Positions 46,614 to 55,097 of a stretch of 64,000 bases of DNA are shown piece by piece (the first letter of the stretch is position 1; the number at the start of each line of letters is the position of its first letter). The notes under the pieces were generated by a model. It ran no database searches and was not told the DNA's origin. It was given only the letters and a program-made list of their open reading frames with translations. The translations under genes and the position numbers were made by a program. The DNA comes from Planctomycetota bacterium. Lineage in GTDB: Bacteria > Planctomycetota > Planctomycetia > Gemmatales > Gemmataceae. The DNA lies in assembly GCA_016195405.1 (NCBI GenBank), contig JACPZP010000052.1:1-64000 (forward strand), read 5' to 3'.

Positions 46614-47462
46614 TCACGCACGTCGAACAACTGCCTTTTTCTTCTGACGTTTCCATGCTTCCCAAGAGGCCTCGTCCCCATTCTGGCTTGTATTCCTCCA
46701 AACTTCCCAGGGAGCGTTTCCATTCGTGTATAGCTCCTCAAGCTGTTGCCGATCCTTGAACGTATCCATGCACGCCCAATATCCCGGGTGTTGATGCGCC
46801 AATAGTTGCTCTTCTTGAATAAGCCGCTGGAACGGCTGTTCAACCAACTCCTCGCCGTCTTGCATGTAATCAAAAAGCTCTTTCCGGAAAATGAAATACC
46901 CGCCGTTGATCAGAATTCCTGACGTTCCAATCGGACGGATGACGCTGGCAAGATCTCCTGCGACCGAAACAACATGGTAACTCTGCGATGGCGTAACGGC
47001 CAGAAAGCTCCCGATCTTCCCGCGCTCGAGGAAGTGGTCGATGAATCCCGTAAGCGGCAGGTCCGTTAAACCATCGCTATAGTTCGCGAGGAACACGGAT
47101 TCGCCGGCCAGGTACGGCTCAACGGCCTTTAGCCTTTGTCCAATGTTGGACTGGATCCCTGTATCGACGAACGTGATGTTCCAATCATGAATATCACTGT
47201 TCAGCAGCCTGAGCTTCTTGCCGCCATTCGAAAGAACGAAGTTGTTCGAAACGCACTCGTCGTAATGCAGGAAATAGTTCTTGATGGCGTCGCCCTTGTA
47301 GCCGAGGCAGAGGATAAAATCCTTGTGCCCGTAATGGGCGTAGTATTTCATCACGTGCCACAAGAGCGGCCGGTAGCCAATCGGAACCATCGGCTTCGGG
47401 ATCGAGTCCGAATACTCGCGGATCCGCATGCCCATTCCGCCGCAAAAAAGAACGACTTTCAT
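46614..47462 (-). CDS. rfbF: Glucose-1-phosphate cytidylyltransferase-like protein (RfbF family)
   Basis: 282 residues from ATG 47462, overlapping the upstream SDR stop by four bases. MKVVLFCGGMGMRIREYSDS with IPKPMVPIGYRPLLWHVMKY is the nucleotide/sugar-phosphate binding start of RfbF/DdhA; NYSDGLTDLP holds the metal-binding Asp. The length suits CDP-glucose pyrophosphorylase (about 257 residues) with a longer tail. It would make an NDP-glucose, probably CDP-glucose, feeding the SDR and methyltransferase for a modified deoxysugar (inference). Symbol given by family. Confidence 0.85.
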   Translation of the reverse strand: MKVVLFCGGMGMRIREYSDSIPKPMVPIGYRPLLWHVMKYYAHYGHKDFILCLGYKGDAIKNYFLHYDECVSNNFVLSNGGKKLRLLNSDIHDWNITFVDTGIQSNIGQRLKAVEPYLAGESVFLANYSDGLTDLPLTGFIDHFLERGKIGSFLAVTPSQSYHVVSVAGDLASVIRPIGTSGILINGGYFIFRKELFDYMQDGEELVEQPFQRLIQEEQLLAHQHPGYWACMDTFKDRQQLEELYTNGNAPWEVWRNTSQNGDEASWEAWKRQKKKAVVRRA

Positions 47463-48373
47463 GGTCTTTGCCCTTCGCGCGAGTGTTTGAGGTTCTCCTG
47501 AAACCACCTAACGGTATTGGCCAAGCCTTGGTCCAATGAAGTTCTCGGTTCCCAGCCAAGTCTTTCTTTCGCGTAGGCTGTATTGGCGGCCCAAACGCGT
47601 TCGAAAGGCCTGTCCGCAACGGCGCCAAACAACGGTTCGACGCGTGGATCAATCGCAGTCACAAGCTTTTGGACAACTTCACGCGTCGACGTCAACGTGC
47701 CCGAACCCAGATCGATCGTGCACCCCTCTACTGCGGGTTGAGAAGCGGCGGACACAAAGCCGTCGATCACGTCATCGACATAAACCCAATCGGCTTGCCA
47801 GTTGCCGCTGGACAAGCGAGGCTGACTTCCCCGAAGCAGCGACCGGATGACGTGCGGTAATAGTTTGTCTTTGTTTTGCCGTGGTCCGTAGGTCATGAAA
47901 GGGCGCAGGATGACGACGGGCGTTTCGTAAAGTCGGTGAAACATTCGAGCATAAACCGAGCCCATCCATTTAGCGGCTGCGTAGGGAGAGCTTGGCGCCG
48001 ATTCTCCGCAAGTTGGATCGGGCTCTGTGAGCGATCCGGTAAGCACGACGCGCTGGCAGCCAATATGGGTCGCCGCTGCAAGCACATGCACGGTGCTTCC
48101 AGCCAGGCTGTTAAAAGTCGGGAGGACGAGTTCCAACTCTGCTGCGGCGGTGACCTGTCCGGAAAGATGGAAGATCACCTCGGGCTTGATCTCTCTAAAG
48201 AGTCTGTGAACCGACTCAAACTCGGTCAACGGGCACTGATGCCAACGCACGCTGGCATGGTCGCTGCTTCGCTTGGTCCGGGAGACGGCGTGCACCTCTG
48301 CGCCGTGCTTTAGTAGCCGCTCACAAAGATGGGAACCGAGAAATCCGCTAGCGCCCGTTATTAGGGTTTTCAT
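47459..48373 (-). CDS. NAD-dependent epimerase/dehydratase (NDP-sugar SDR)
   Basis: 304 residues. MKTLITGASGFLGSHLCERL is the NAD motif; VIFHLSGQVTAAAELELVLP and SPYAAAKWMGS hold the active-site Tyr/Lys; the Ser before it is TGSLTEPDP. This SDR group accompanies RfbF-type cytidylyltransferases and is likely a 4,6-dehydratase, epimerase or reductase on a CDP-sugar; activity cannot be told. Start ATG 48373. Four-base overlap with rfbF. Confidence 0.85.
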   Translation of the reverse strand: MKTLITGASGFLGSHLCERLLKHGAEVHAVSRTKRSSDHASVRWHQCPLTEFESVHRLFREIKPEVIFHLSGQVTAAAELELVLPTFNSLAGSTVHVLAAATHIGCQRVVLTGSLTEPDPTCGESAPSSPYAAAKWMGSVYARMFHRLYETPVVILRPFMTYGPRQNKDKLLPHVIRSLLRGSQPRLSSGNWQADWVYVDDVIDGFVSAASQPAVEGCTIDLGSGTLTSTREVVQKLVTAIDPRVEPLFGAVADRPFERVWAANTAYAKERLGWEPRTSLDQGLANTVRWFQENLKHSREGQRP

Positions 48374-48424
48374 GAGTGGACTGAAAGATACGGAGGGTTC
48401 GGCCGGCTAACTGCATTTGGGAGG

Positions 48425-49387
48425 TTACTTCGGCGAATGAACACTCCGCGCATTTTCAATCGTCGACGTGGACATTTCTGGTTGGAAAATAAGTTCCCCG
48501 TCCTCGGGTGGGTGCTCGTCGTAAGCGGCAGGTATTTCCTCAGCGAAGCGAACAAAGTCGCTGGCCCGCAGGAAATCTCTTAGCGTCGTCCCTGTGCATT
48601 CGGAATCGATGTTGGGCGCTCCCCGTCTTGCCACGACGTCGTCGGTATGGACCGTTCGGAAATCGACGCTGAACCGCGTTTGCCCCGACGTATTCGGCAC
48701 AGTTGAATGCATGCAGGCGCCGGAAAAAATGATGATCCCGCCGGGCTCGCAGACCAGCCGGATCTGCGGTTCTAAATCCATGGGCACTTCGGCTTGGGGC
48801 TGTTTACGCGTATCGGTCTTGATCTGTTTTGCGGCCTCGCGCCGGCTCTCCTTATTCCAACGATAATAGTTGTAATCGCGGGAGCTGTTGCGAACCGGTT
48901 GAGTCCAGTATCTGGGATGAAACGCCATGGTGTTTTCCGGCTGAATCGCGTAAACCGGCATCCACCAATTCACTTGGCTTGGCGGGGCCGAGAACCATGT
49001 ATCGCGGTGTGGATGAAAGGCATATGCCAATCCCGCGGAGAAGTAGTCGCCATGAGTCATTGTCCTGAGCCGCGGAACGTCGAAATAGGTTTCTTCGGCG
49101 ACGGCGCCAAGCTCTGTGACGATTCCGCGGATAAGCTCCTTGCACCGAGGATGGTGGATGAATTTCGGTTTAAGAACCGCCAGGATTTCGGCGTACTTCT
49201 CGGCAGGTAGAGCGTACTGCGCTGTTTGAGGATCATGAGGAGCAAACGCTTCTTGTGCCAACTCTTGGGCAAACTTCGTCAATTCATGCGAACTTTTGGT
49301 CGGCGAATAGACAAAGAGGTGCCCTTGGTACAGTTGGGCGCGTCTGTCGTCATCACTCATTTTGGCATTCACAAAAACTGCGGTCAT
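48425..49387 (-). CDS. Fe(II)/2-oxoglutarate oxygenase-like protein (phytanoyl-CoA dioxygenase-like)
   Basis: 320 residues. A jelly-roll pattern with HPHRDTW (H125, H127, D129) near residue 127 and FSGACMHSTVPNTSGQTRFS, where H227 and R238 would complete the HxD...H iron triad and 2-oxoglutarate-binding Arg. The family is Fe(II)/2-oxoglutarate hydroxylases of small molecules, often sugars or lipids. It may hydroxylate a sugar or its acyl group. The C-terminal acidic tail is unconserved. Start ATG 49387 overlaps the DUF4910 gene stop by four bases. Confidence 0.72.
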   Translation of the reverse strand: MTAVFVNAKMSDDDRRAQLYQGHLFVYSPTKSSHELTKFAQELAQEAFAPHDPQTAQYALPAEKYAEILAVLKPKFIHHPRCKELIRGIVTELGAVAEETYFDVPRLRTMTHGDYFSAGLAYAFHPHRDTWFSAPPSQVNWWMPVYAIQPENTMAFHPRYWTQPVRNSSRDYNYYRWNKESRREAAKQIKTDTRKQPQAEVPMDLEPQIRLVCEPGGIIIFSGACMHSTVPNTSGQTRFSVDFRTVHTDDVVARRGAPNIDSECTGTTLRDFLRASDFVRFAEEIPAAYDEHPPEDGELIFQPEMSTSTIENARSVHSPK

Positions 49388-50721
49388 CTTCGCGTCCCTC
49401 CTCCATTTTCGGCAGGCGCCTGTTCAAATCGCTCCAACAATCGGAATTCCAGTAGTGTCTGAGCTGCTTGGTGCGTGAGGTCGAAATTCAAGCCAGAGCG
49501 TTCCGCCACGTCAAGCAACGTGTGGTTTCCGTCTGACATATTGAGTACCCAAAGCATGGCCAATTCCGCCTTGCCCGCGTCAGCCAGCCCGCCCAATGCG
49601 CGGTATAAGCCGCGCTTGCCTAATTGCGGTTCGCACTTTGGATTCAGATTCTTGTAACAGGCGTTGCTCTCTAGGATCCGGATCACCGACAAGTAAACGG
49701 ACAACGTCTGCGCCAGGGCGTCGGGTCGAATGAGATCAAGATTGTCAGCAGACGTGTGATACTCTGGAAAGCGGCCATGCGGCGTGCGCGTAAGGCTTCC
49801 TACCGGTAGATCGAACCCCGGCGAACAATACTGTCGCTCGTCGTAGCCATACGGTGAAAAGTCGAGGACTTCGAAAGGCTGCCCCGAGTGACGCAGAGCG
49901 TGGATTGCTGCACGATCAACTTCCGCGTCGCCTCGGCGCGACCGCTTGTAATGGAAGTTCCCCGGATCGCCGACACAAGCCGCTACCAGGCCATGGCGAA
50001 TTCGCGCCGCCTTGGCCTCATTGAGCGCCAACCATGCGATCGAGCCGATGGTCCCTGGGATGAACAGGAAACGGTATGAGTACTCCAGAGAGGCGCCGGA
50101 AAGCAGTTGGGCCAACTGCGTTACCATGGCCACGCCGGAGAGATTGTCATTGCAGAGCGACGGATGGCAGGTGTGGCACGAAAGCAGAATTTCGTCGGTG
50201 CGCTTCCCCCGCAAGTAAAACTCACCGAAGGTGAGGGATCCGTCTTCGAGTTGTGATTCGACGCAAACCTCGTATTCGCCGTCCTGCCACTGCATGAGGT
50301 CATTGTGCGCCAGACAGAAGCCCCAATTCTCCTTGTAGTAGGAGGTGCGGTATGGAACCCAGTCGGGGCGGTCGGGAAGCGTGTGCAAATGCTCGCGCAG
50401 ATCCGCGAGCGCCATCCTACGGTGAACCGGAACGCTATAATTGACGACGTGGAGGTTCGACTTCTGGAAGTCGATCACTCGCTTACCCGTTCGGTCCTTT
50501 ACCCACGCGTCTCGAATGTTCCACTCCTTGGGAACGGTCCAGTCGAAAACCTGCGTGCCGCTCCGCACTTCGTGAATCTCAAGCGGAATGTGAGAGCGAA
50601 TCCGGCGCAAGGTCTCGCGAATACCTTCGCCGGTAATGCTGCGGCAAATGGGATAGAGTTCGGCGCAGAGTGCGTACATGCGCTCGCCGACGACTCGGGC
50701 ATCTATATCGGTGAAGCTCAT
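49384..50721 (-). CDS. DUF4910 aminopeptidase-like protein
   Basis: 445 residues from ATG 50721, coupled to the RfbC-like gene by four bases. Conserved N-terminal ELYPICRSITGEGIRETL; the M28-like metal region SCHTCHPSLCNDNLSG (181-196) has H186 and D192; later SPYGYDERQYCSPGFDLPVG and FPEYHTSADNLD give further candidate zinc ligands. A C-terminal winged-helix-like part ends the protein. Family members are frequently found in sugar-modifying cassettes beside RfbC-like and methyltransferase genes; peptidase activity is not proven and a deacylase or amide hydrolase role on a sugar is possible. Confidence 0.82.
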   Translation of the reverse strand: MSFTDIDARVVGERMYALCAELYPICRSITGEGIRETLRRIRSHIPLEIHEVRSGTQVFDWTVPKEWNIRDAWVKDRTGKRVIDFQKSNLHVVNYSVPVHRRMALADLREHLHTLPDRPDWVPYRTSYYKENWGFCLAHNDLMQWQDGEYEVCVESQLEDGSLTFGEFYLRGKRTDEILLSCHTCHPSLCNDNLSGVAMVTQLAQLLSGASLEYSYRFLFIPGTIGSIAWLALNEAKAARIRHGLVAACVGDPGNFHYKRSRRGDAEVDRAAIHALRHSGQPFEVLDFSPYGYDERQYCSPGFDLPVGSLTRTPHGRFPEYHTSADNLDLIRPDALAQTLSVYLSVIRILESNACYKNLNPKCEPQLGKRGLYRALGGLADAGKAELAMLWVLNMSDGNHTLLDVAERSGLNFDLTHQAAQTLLEFRLLERFEQAPAENGGGTRR

Positions 50722-51272
50722 GTGCCGGCGTGTGCCAAGGCGTGAGGATCGAAGGACGGCCATGAACGGTCGGCGTCCGAAATACTTGTGACGGCAAGCG
50801 GCCAGTCGATGCCGAACGCTGGGTCGTCGTGCCGAAGGCCCCTGGAATGCTCGGAGGAATAATACTCCGACATTAGGTACAGCACTTCAGCATCGTCTGT
50901 GAGGGATTGAAACCCGTGCGCGCATCCTTCGGGAATGAAGAGCATACGGTGGTTGTCGGCGTCAAGTTTCACCGCGGCCCATTTCAAAAAGCTGGGAGAG
51001 TTGGGCCGCACGTCGAGCACGACGTCGTAGATCGCACCTTTCGTGCACGAAACGATTTTCGCCTCCCCGTGAGGCTCCGCTTGAAAGTGCATTCCGCGAA
51101 GCGTGCCCTTATGAACGTTCTGAGAGATATTGACCTGGACCATCCTAGCGTTCAATCCCTGCGCCTCGAATTCTCTCCGACACCACGCGCGGGCGAAAAA
51201 GCCGCGCTGGTCGGCGCGGCGCTCCAAGTCGATGAAAGGCGCGCCTTGAACGATGGTGTTAGTGAAAATCAT
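50718..51272 (-). CDS. dTDP-4-dehydrorhamnose 3,5-epimerase family protein (RfbC-like cupin)
   Basis: 184 residues from ATG 51272; TTG 51287 overlapping the upstream stop is also possible. Cupin with DQRGFFARAW, QVNISQNVHKGTLRGMHFQ (catalytic His), and IPEGCAHGFQSLTDDAEVLYLMS, closely following RmlC. The catalytic His is present, so epimerisation of a 4-keto-6-deoxy sugar is plausible; in such cassettes it may act on a CDP- rather than dTDP-sugar. Between the unrecognised Cys protein and DUF4910. Confidence 0.87.
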   Translation of the reverse strand: MIFTNTIVQGAPFIDLERRADQRGFFARAWCRREFEAQGLNARMVQVNISQNVHKGTLRGMHFQAEPHGEAKIVSCTKGAIYDVVLDVRPNSPSFLKWAAVKLDADNHRMLFIPEGCAHGFQSLTDDAEVLYLMSEYYSSEHSRGLRHDDPAFGIDWPLAVTSISDADRSWPSFDPHALAHAGT

Positions 51273-51283
51273 GTTGGCGCTGC

Positions 51284-52483
51284 TCAAACTTGCGACGTCT
51301 GGGTCCGCTGAAGGGAGTCCCTTTGGTGAACTCTCTCAGGCTGACACACAATCGGAAGCGCCGAATCGCCGTTTGAGCCATTCGCCGTCATGATGGCCAG
51401 CTTCGTTCGTTCGTGCGTCCCGGCGTCCATCAAAGCGGGCTCATAGACACGCTCAAGCCAGATCTCGCGCCAATAAGAGTAAATGGCGCGCTGACAGTTG
51501 AGCCGGCACTTCGCGTATTCCCCTTGGCAGACGACGCCTTCCAGCATGATGCAGGGCTGCTTCATATGCCGCATGTTGCCGGTCGCTTCGTGGATGATTT
51601 TAGTGACCGATTTGTGGACTCTAAACAAGCGTCCGCAGTAGGGCGCCATTTCCTCGACATCGAAGCTTAGACCGCGATTGCGCGAGGATTGATCGATGGT
51701 TTTTTCAATTTCCGATTGGGGCTTTATGCGAACGAGTTCACCGGGCTGTAGGTTAAGCCGCTCGGAGGGTGTCGTCGCGCCGCGCGTGATTTTGGCGTTC
51801 AGTGAAGGCAACGTGCGCCCAGCGAGCACGCGGTGCATCCAGTTGGCAAAGCGCTGAAAAAGGTTGTACCCGAAAGGCGTTCGCGGCAGAAACCAGCGGA
51901 TTGAGGCCAGCCAGAGCACTCGAAACACCCGACCGACTGAACAATTCCGCGTCAAGACGTCGAATACATATTGGCGCGGATCCCACCAGGCCAATGGTTC
52001 TGATGCATCAAAAAGCCTGGTAGCTTGGCACGAATAGGGACGATCGGCGTCATCCAAGTCAGAAGTAAGTCGAGTATTGGCGAGAAGATGCATTTCGGTG
52101 CAGCCACTCGCGGCATTGGTGGTCGCGTGAAACCCTGGGGTTTGCGGAAGGCGCCTGCTGCTTCCAACGCGTTTCAACCAGGCATCTTTCCAAAACAAGT
52201 TGCACTCGGCCTCGCAATGACCGTGAGCCGATCCATCGCATCGTAATCCGGCGAGATGAACTGTTGCCTGCAGGCGCCGGTTTTTCCAGGTCTGGCGGGC
52301 GGTATCACATGCCTTGTGAGCTACCGCGCTCACACGGAAATGCCGGCCGCAATACGGTAGCATCTCCGGCATGAAGGGCATACCGTCAAGGCAGCCGTCC
52401 TCGTCCAACGTGGCCAGGACCTCTTCCTTGCTGCGAACCTCGATAAGGTCGCCGGCACGAAATTGGGAAAGACTCCAAGTCAT
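51284..52483 (-). CDS. Unrecognised protein with tandem four-Cys domain
   Basis: 399 residues from ATG 52483. I do not recognise a named family. Two copies of one domain are visible, about 8-106 and 246-346. Both read GDL/GEL..., then EM-x-PYCGR-x-FRV, then a Cys cluster followed by W(K/R)(D/E)xWLxRV. Repeat 1 Cys: C45, C82, C90, C94; repeat 2: C283, C319, C326, C330, so each has the pattern PYC...Cx6-7Cx3C, suggesting zinc or iron-sulfur binding. The middle (160-220) has WWDPRQYVFDVLTRN and hydrophobic stretches. No signal peptide. Co-transcribed between a sugar methyltransferase and an RfbC-like epimerase, so a role in sugar modification is guessed. Confidence 0.7.
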   Translation of the reverse strand: MTWSLSQFRAGDLIEVRSKEEVLATLDEDGCLDGMPFMPEMLPYCGRHFRVSAVAHKACDTARQTWKNRRLQATVHLAGLRCDGSAHGHCEAECNLFWKDAWLKRVGSSRRLPQTPGFHATTNAASGCTEMHLLANTRLTSDLDDADRPYSCQATRLFDASEPLAWWDPRQYVFDVLTRNCSVGRVFRVLWLASIRWFLPRTPFGYNLFQRFANWMHRVLAGRTLPSLNAKITRGATTPSERLNLQPGELVRIKPQSEIEKTIDQSSRNRGLSFDVEEMAPYCGRLFRVHKSVTKIIHEATGNMRHMKQPCIMLEGVVCQGEYAKCRLNCQRAIYSYWREIWLERVYEPALMDAGTHERTKLAIMTANGSNGDSALPIVCQPERVHQRDSLQRTQTSQV

Positions 52484-52566
52484 GAACAGCCTTCTGAACT
52501 CTCGTTGCAAGAAGCGCAAGCATTATCGGAAACGCGTTCTTCGTTTCGGCAACATATCGGGAACGG

Positions 52567-53823
52567 TCAGTCGTAAATGCGGACTTCGGGGATGGGGACG
52601 ACGAACTTCCCGCCCCAGGCGCGAATGTACGCCGTCTGTTCCAAGATTTCAGCCTTCAGGTTCCAGGGTAGGATTAGCACGTAATCGGGCTTCGTTTCCT
52701 TAATCTTGTCAGGGTGATGGACCGGAATGTGGGTTCCCGGCAAGAATTTGCCCTGCTTGTGAGGACTACGGTCCACGGTGTAATCGAGAAAGTCCGTGCG
52801 GATGCCGCAGTAGTTTAGCAGCGTGTTTCCTTTTCCCGGCGCTCCGTAGCCGGCAATCGACTTCCCATCGCGTTTCGCCTTGATCAAGAATGACAGGAGC
52901 TTGCGTTTCGTTTCCTTAACCTGCTCGCCAAATGAGGTATAACTTTCGAGTCGATTGAAGCCGGCGCCGGACTCGCGAGCCAGCATTTCCCGCACGCGCT
53001 CTTCGACCGGTTTCGAGGCGTCGGCGGCGTGGCGGGCATAGAGCCGGAGCGATCCGCCGTGGGTCGGCAACTCTTCAACGTCGAAAACCGTCAAGCCGTG
53101 AGCGGCAAAAAGGTGGACCGTCGTGGTGAGCGAGAAATACGAAAAGTGTTCGTGATAGATTTGGTCGAATTGATTGCCCTGCATCGTCCTCATCAAATGA
53201 GGAAACTCTACGGTAATGACGCCACGGGGATTGAGAAGCATTTGCATTCCGCGCACGAAATCGTTGAGATCCGGCACCTGGGCGAGTACGTTGTTCCCCA
53301 CCAGAAGGTCAGCCCGTCGCCCTTCCGCGCACATCGTGTTGGCGGTGTTCGTCCCAAAGAACTCGACAAGGGTTGGCACGCCCTTCTCGATCGCCGCCTT
53401 GGCGACGTTGGCGGCCGGCTCAACTCCCAGAACCGGAATGCCGCGAGCCACGAAGTGCTGCAACAAGTAGCCGTCGTTGCTGGCAAGCTCGACCACGTGG
53501 CTATTGCCGCTCAAATGGAACCGTTTCACCATCTGCTCGGCATAGACGCGAGCATGTTCGACCCAGCTATCCGAATAGGAAGAGAAGTACGCGTAATCGC
53601 TGAAGATGTGCTCGGCGCTGACGTAGGCCTCGAGCTGGACCAGAAAGCACTCGCCGCAAACGTACACGTGCAGCGGGTAGAACGGCTCCATCTGGCTGCG
53701 TTGGTCACTGGACAAGTAGCTCTCGCAGAGCGGGGACATGCCCAGGTTGACAAACGTCTGGCTCAACGGCGCCTCGCAAAACCGGCACGGCGGGCGGCGG
53801 ACCGTTGTTGTCTGATGAACCAT
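52567..53823 (-). CDS. SAM-dependent sugar C-methyltransferase
   Basis: 418 residues from ATG 53823; upstream open frame overlaps the permease and is a shadow. N-terminal zinc part CRFCEAPLSQTFVNLG plus VYVCGECFLVQLE (Cys pairs), then ELASNDGYLLQHF as the SAM glycine-rich loop, EFPHLMRTMQGNQFDQIYHE, and C-terminal GYGAPGKGNTLLNYCGIRTD and PDYVLILPWNLKAEI. This three-part layout (Methyltransf_13/12/14) is that of NDP-hexose C-3 methyltransferases such as TylC3 and EvaC, which methylate a 4-keto sugar to give a branched sugar. Together with the SDR, RfbC-like and RfbF-like genes it suggests a branched deoxysugar in the polymer. Confidence 0.88.
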   Translation of the reverse strand: MVHQTTTVRRPPCRFCEAPLSQTFVNLGMSPLCESYLSSDQRSQMEPFYPLHVYVCGECFLVQLEAYVSAEHIFSDYAYFSSYSDSWVEHARVYAEQMVKRFHLSGNSHVVELASNDGYLLQHFVARGIPVLGVEPAANVAKAAIEKGVPTLVEFFGTNTANTMCAEGRRADLLVGNNVLAQVPDLNDFVRGMQMLLNPRGVITVEFPHLMRTMQGNQFDQIYHEHFSYFSLTTTVHLFAAHGLTVFDVEELPTHGGSLRLYARHAADASKPVEERVREMLARESGAGFNRLESYTSFGEQVKETKRKLLSFLIKAKRDGKSIAGYGAPGKGNTLLNYCGIRTDFLDYTVDRSPHKQGKFLPGTHIPVHHPDKIKETKPDYVLILPWNLKAEILEQTAYIRAWGGKFVVPIPEVRIYD

Positions 53824-53882
53824 CGAGCACTTCCCAAGACGCAAAAAGCAGCACGACGTGCGAAAGCGGAAGGTCTCCGCCT

Positions 53883-54764
53883 TTAGATGACGTCGGCGAA
53901 GACGCGCTCGGTCCTCCGAAAGAGGATCACTCCAGTTGCAAACACGATCGCCGTCATCGTCAGAGACATGACGGTAAGCATCGGGTCGATCGCCTGGCCC
54001 GGAATCAAACAGGCCCGAAAGCCCTCCACGATGCCTGACAGAGGATTCAAAGCGACGAGAAACCAAAACCGGTCGGGGATGATCGTGATGGGGTAAATCA
54101 CTGGAGTCACGAAAAGACCCAGCTGGATGAGGAAGGGAATGGCATATTTGATGTCGCGGTACGACACGTTCAAGGCCGACAGAATCAGGCTGGCTCCCGC
54201 AGTCAAAATGATCAGGGTTCCTAGAAAGAACGGGGCCAACAGCACTGTCCAATTTGGGTAAACTCCAAAGTAAGCCAGCACGAAAACCATGAACGCCAGA
54301 CCGATTGCCAGGTCGATGAGCCCGCTCAGCGTGGCAGAGAGGGGAAGCGCCATTCGGGGAAAGTAGACCTTTGTGATGAGGCCTGAATTGCCGACGAGGC
54401 TTTGGCCGCCGTGGCTGATGACGGTGGAGAAATAGGTCCAGAGCACCAAGGCGCAAAAGGAGAAGACGGGATATGGAACATCATCGGTTGCGATGCCGGC
54501 GAGCCCGCCGAAAAAGAACGTAAACACAACCATGCCAAGCAAAGGTTGCAGGATCGCCCAAGCGGCGCCGAGTACAGCTTGTTTGTAGCGAACCTTGACG
54601 TCGCGCCACGCAAGGAAATAAACCAGTTCGCGATACCGCCAGAGCTCCGCGAGCCAGTTGGTGCTCAATGCGGGCGGATCTTCCGCAATTGATTCTTGGG
54701 CCCGCTCAGGGCCGACCGTGCGAAGAGGGTCGGGGGAAAGTGCACACTCCGTTATCGATGTCAT
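53883..54764 (-). CDS. ABC-2 type polysaccharide export permease (Wzm/TagG-like)
   Basis: 293 residues, six hydrophobic helices. LAELWRYRELVYFLAWRDVK and YKQAVLGAAWAILQPLLGMV is the typical amphipathic start of Wzm/KpsM/TagG; LGLFVTPVIYPITIIPDRFW and NPLSGIVEGFRACL are conserved near the end. Its ATPase partner with Wzt-type C-terminus is about 17 kb downstream in the same orientation. Exports lipid-linked glycan across the inner membrane. Start ATG 54764. The methyltransferase gene follows 60 bases later. Confidence 0.93.
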   Translation of the reverse strand: MTSITECALSPDPLRTVGPERAQESIAEDPPALSTNWLAELWRYRELVYFLAWRDVKVRYKQAVLGAAWAILQPLLGMVVFTFFFGGLAGIATDDVPYPVFSFCALVLWTYFSTVISHGGQSLVGNSGLITKVYFPRMALPLSATLSGLIDLAIGLAFMVFVLAYFGVYPNWTVLLAPFFLGTLIILTAGASLILSALNVSYRDIKYAIPFLIQLGLFVTPVIYPITIIPDRFWFLVALNPLSGIVEGFRACLIPGQAIDPMLTVMSLTMTAIVFATGVILFRRTERVFADVI

Positions 54765-55097
54765 TTCACAGCCTTTTTCCGGGCGGCAAAAACAAGAAAT
54801 GCAACGTGCTCCAAAGAGGCGTAGAGCGCAGACTCCGTCCCCGTGGGTTTCGGGAAGCAGCCGAATGGGTTGGCAGCCATCGGACCGGATCCACCGTTGA
54901 AGCTAATGGAGCCAGGGGGGAAGGGGACGCGACGCCCGCTCACGCAATGGATGCATGCGGAGAATCCGATCCCGCGGGGGTTTGTTGAGGATGGAGCAAA
55001 CGTCATACCTTGGATGGGAATAGTTCCAATATCGACACAACACTAACAAAGATCTTCTCTTGTGGTAAGTATCGGCTAGACCAGCCAATGCGTAGCT
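54765..55097. other. Intergenic stretch with repeat copy 2
   Basis: 333 bases between the Stp1-like gene and the permease gene. No convincing gene. It contains copy 2 of the 24-base repeat (54826-54849). The upstream gene product loses its usual C-terminus here, so this stretch may be the scar of a rearrangement. No terminator or clear promoter seen. Confidence 0.5.
54826..54849 (-). repeat. 24-base repeat, copy 2
   Basis: Plus-strand text begins GCGCAGACTCCGTCCC and ends CGTGGGTT, one mismatch to copy 1. On the minus strand it lies 62 bases upstream of the permease ATG (54764). Confidence 0.6.

Noticed and set aside
53824..54456. N-terminal extension of the methyltransferase frame
   Set aside because: Overlaps the ABC permease in another frame on the same strand; permease motifs are clear and the methyltransferase family starts at 53823.
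54668..55046. Small plus-strand frames in the permease upstream gap
   Set aside because: No family resemblance and no ribosome binding site; they overlap the repeat.
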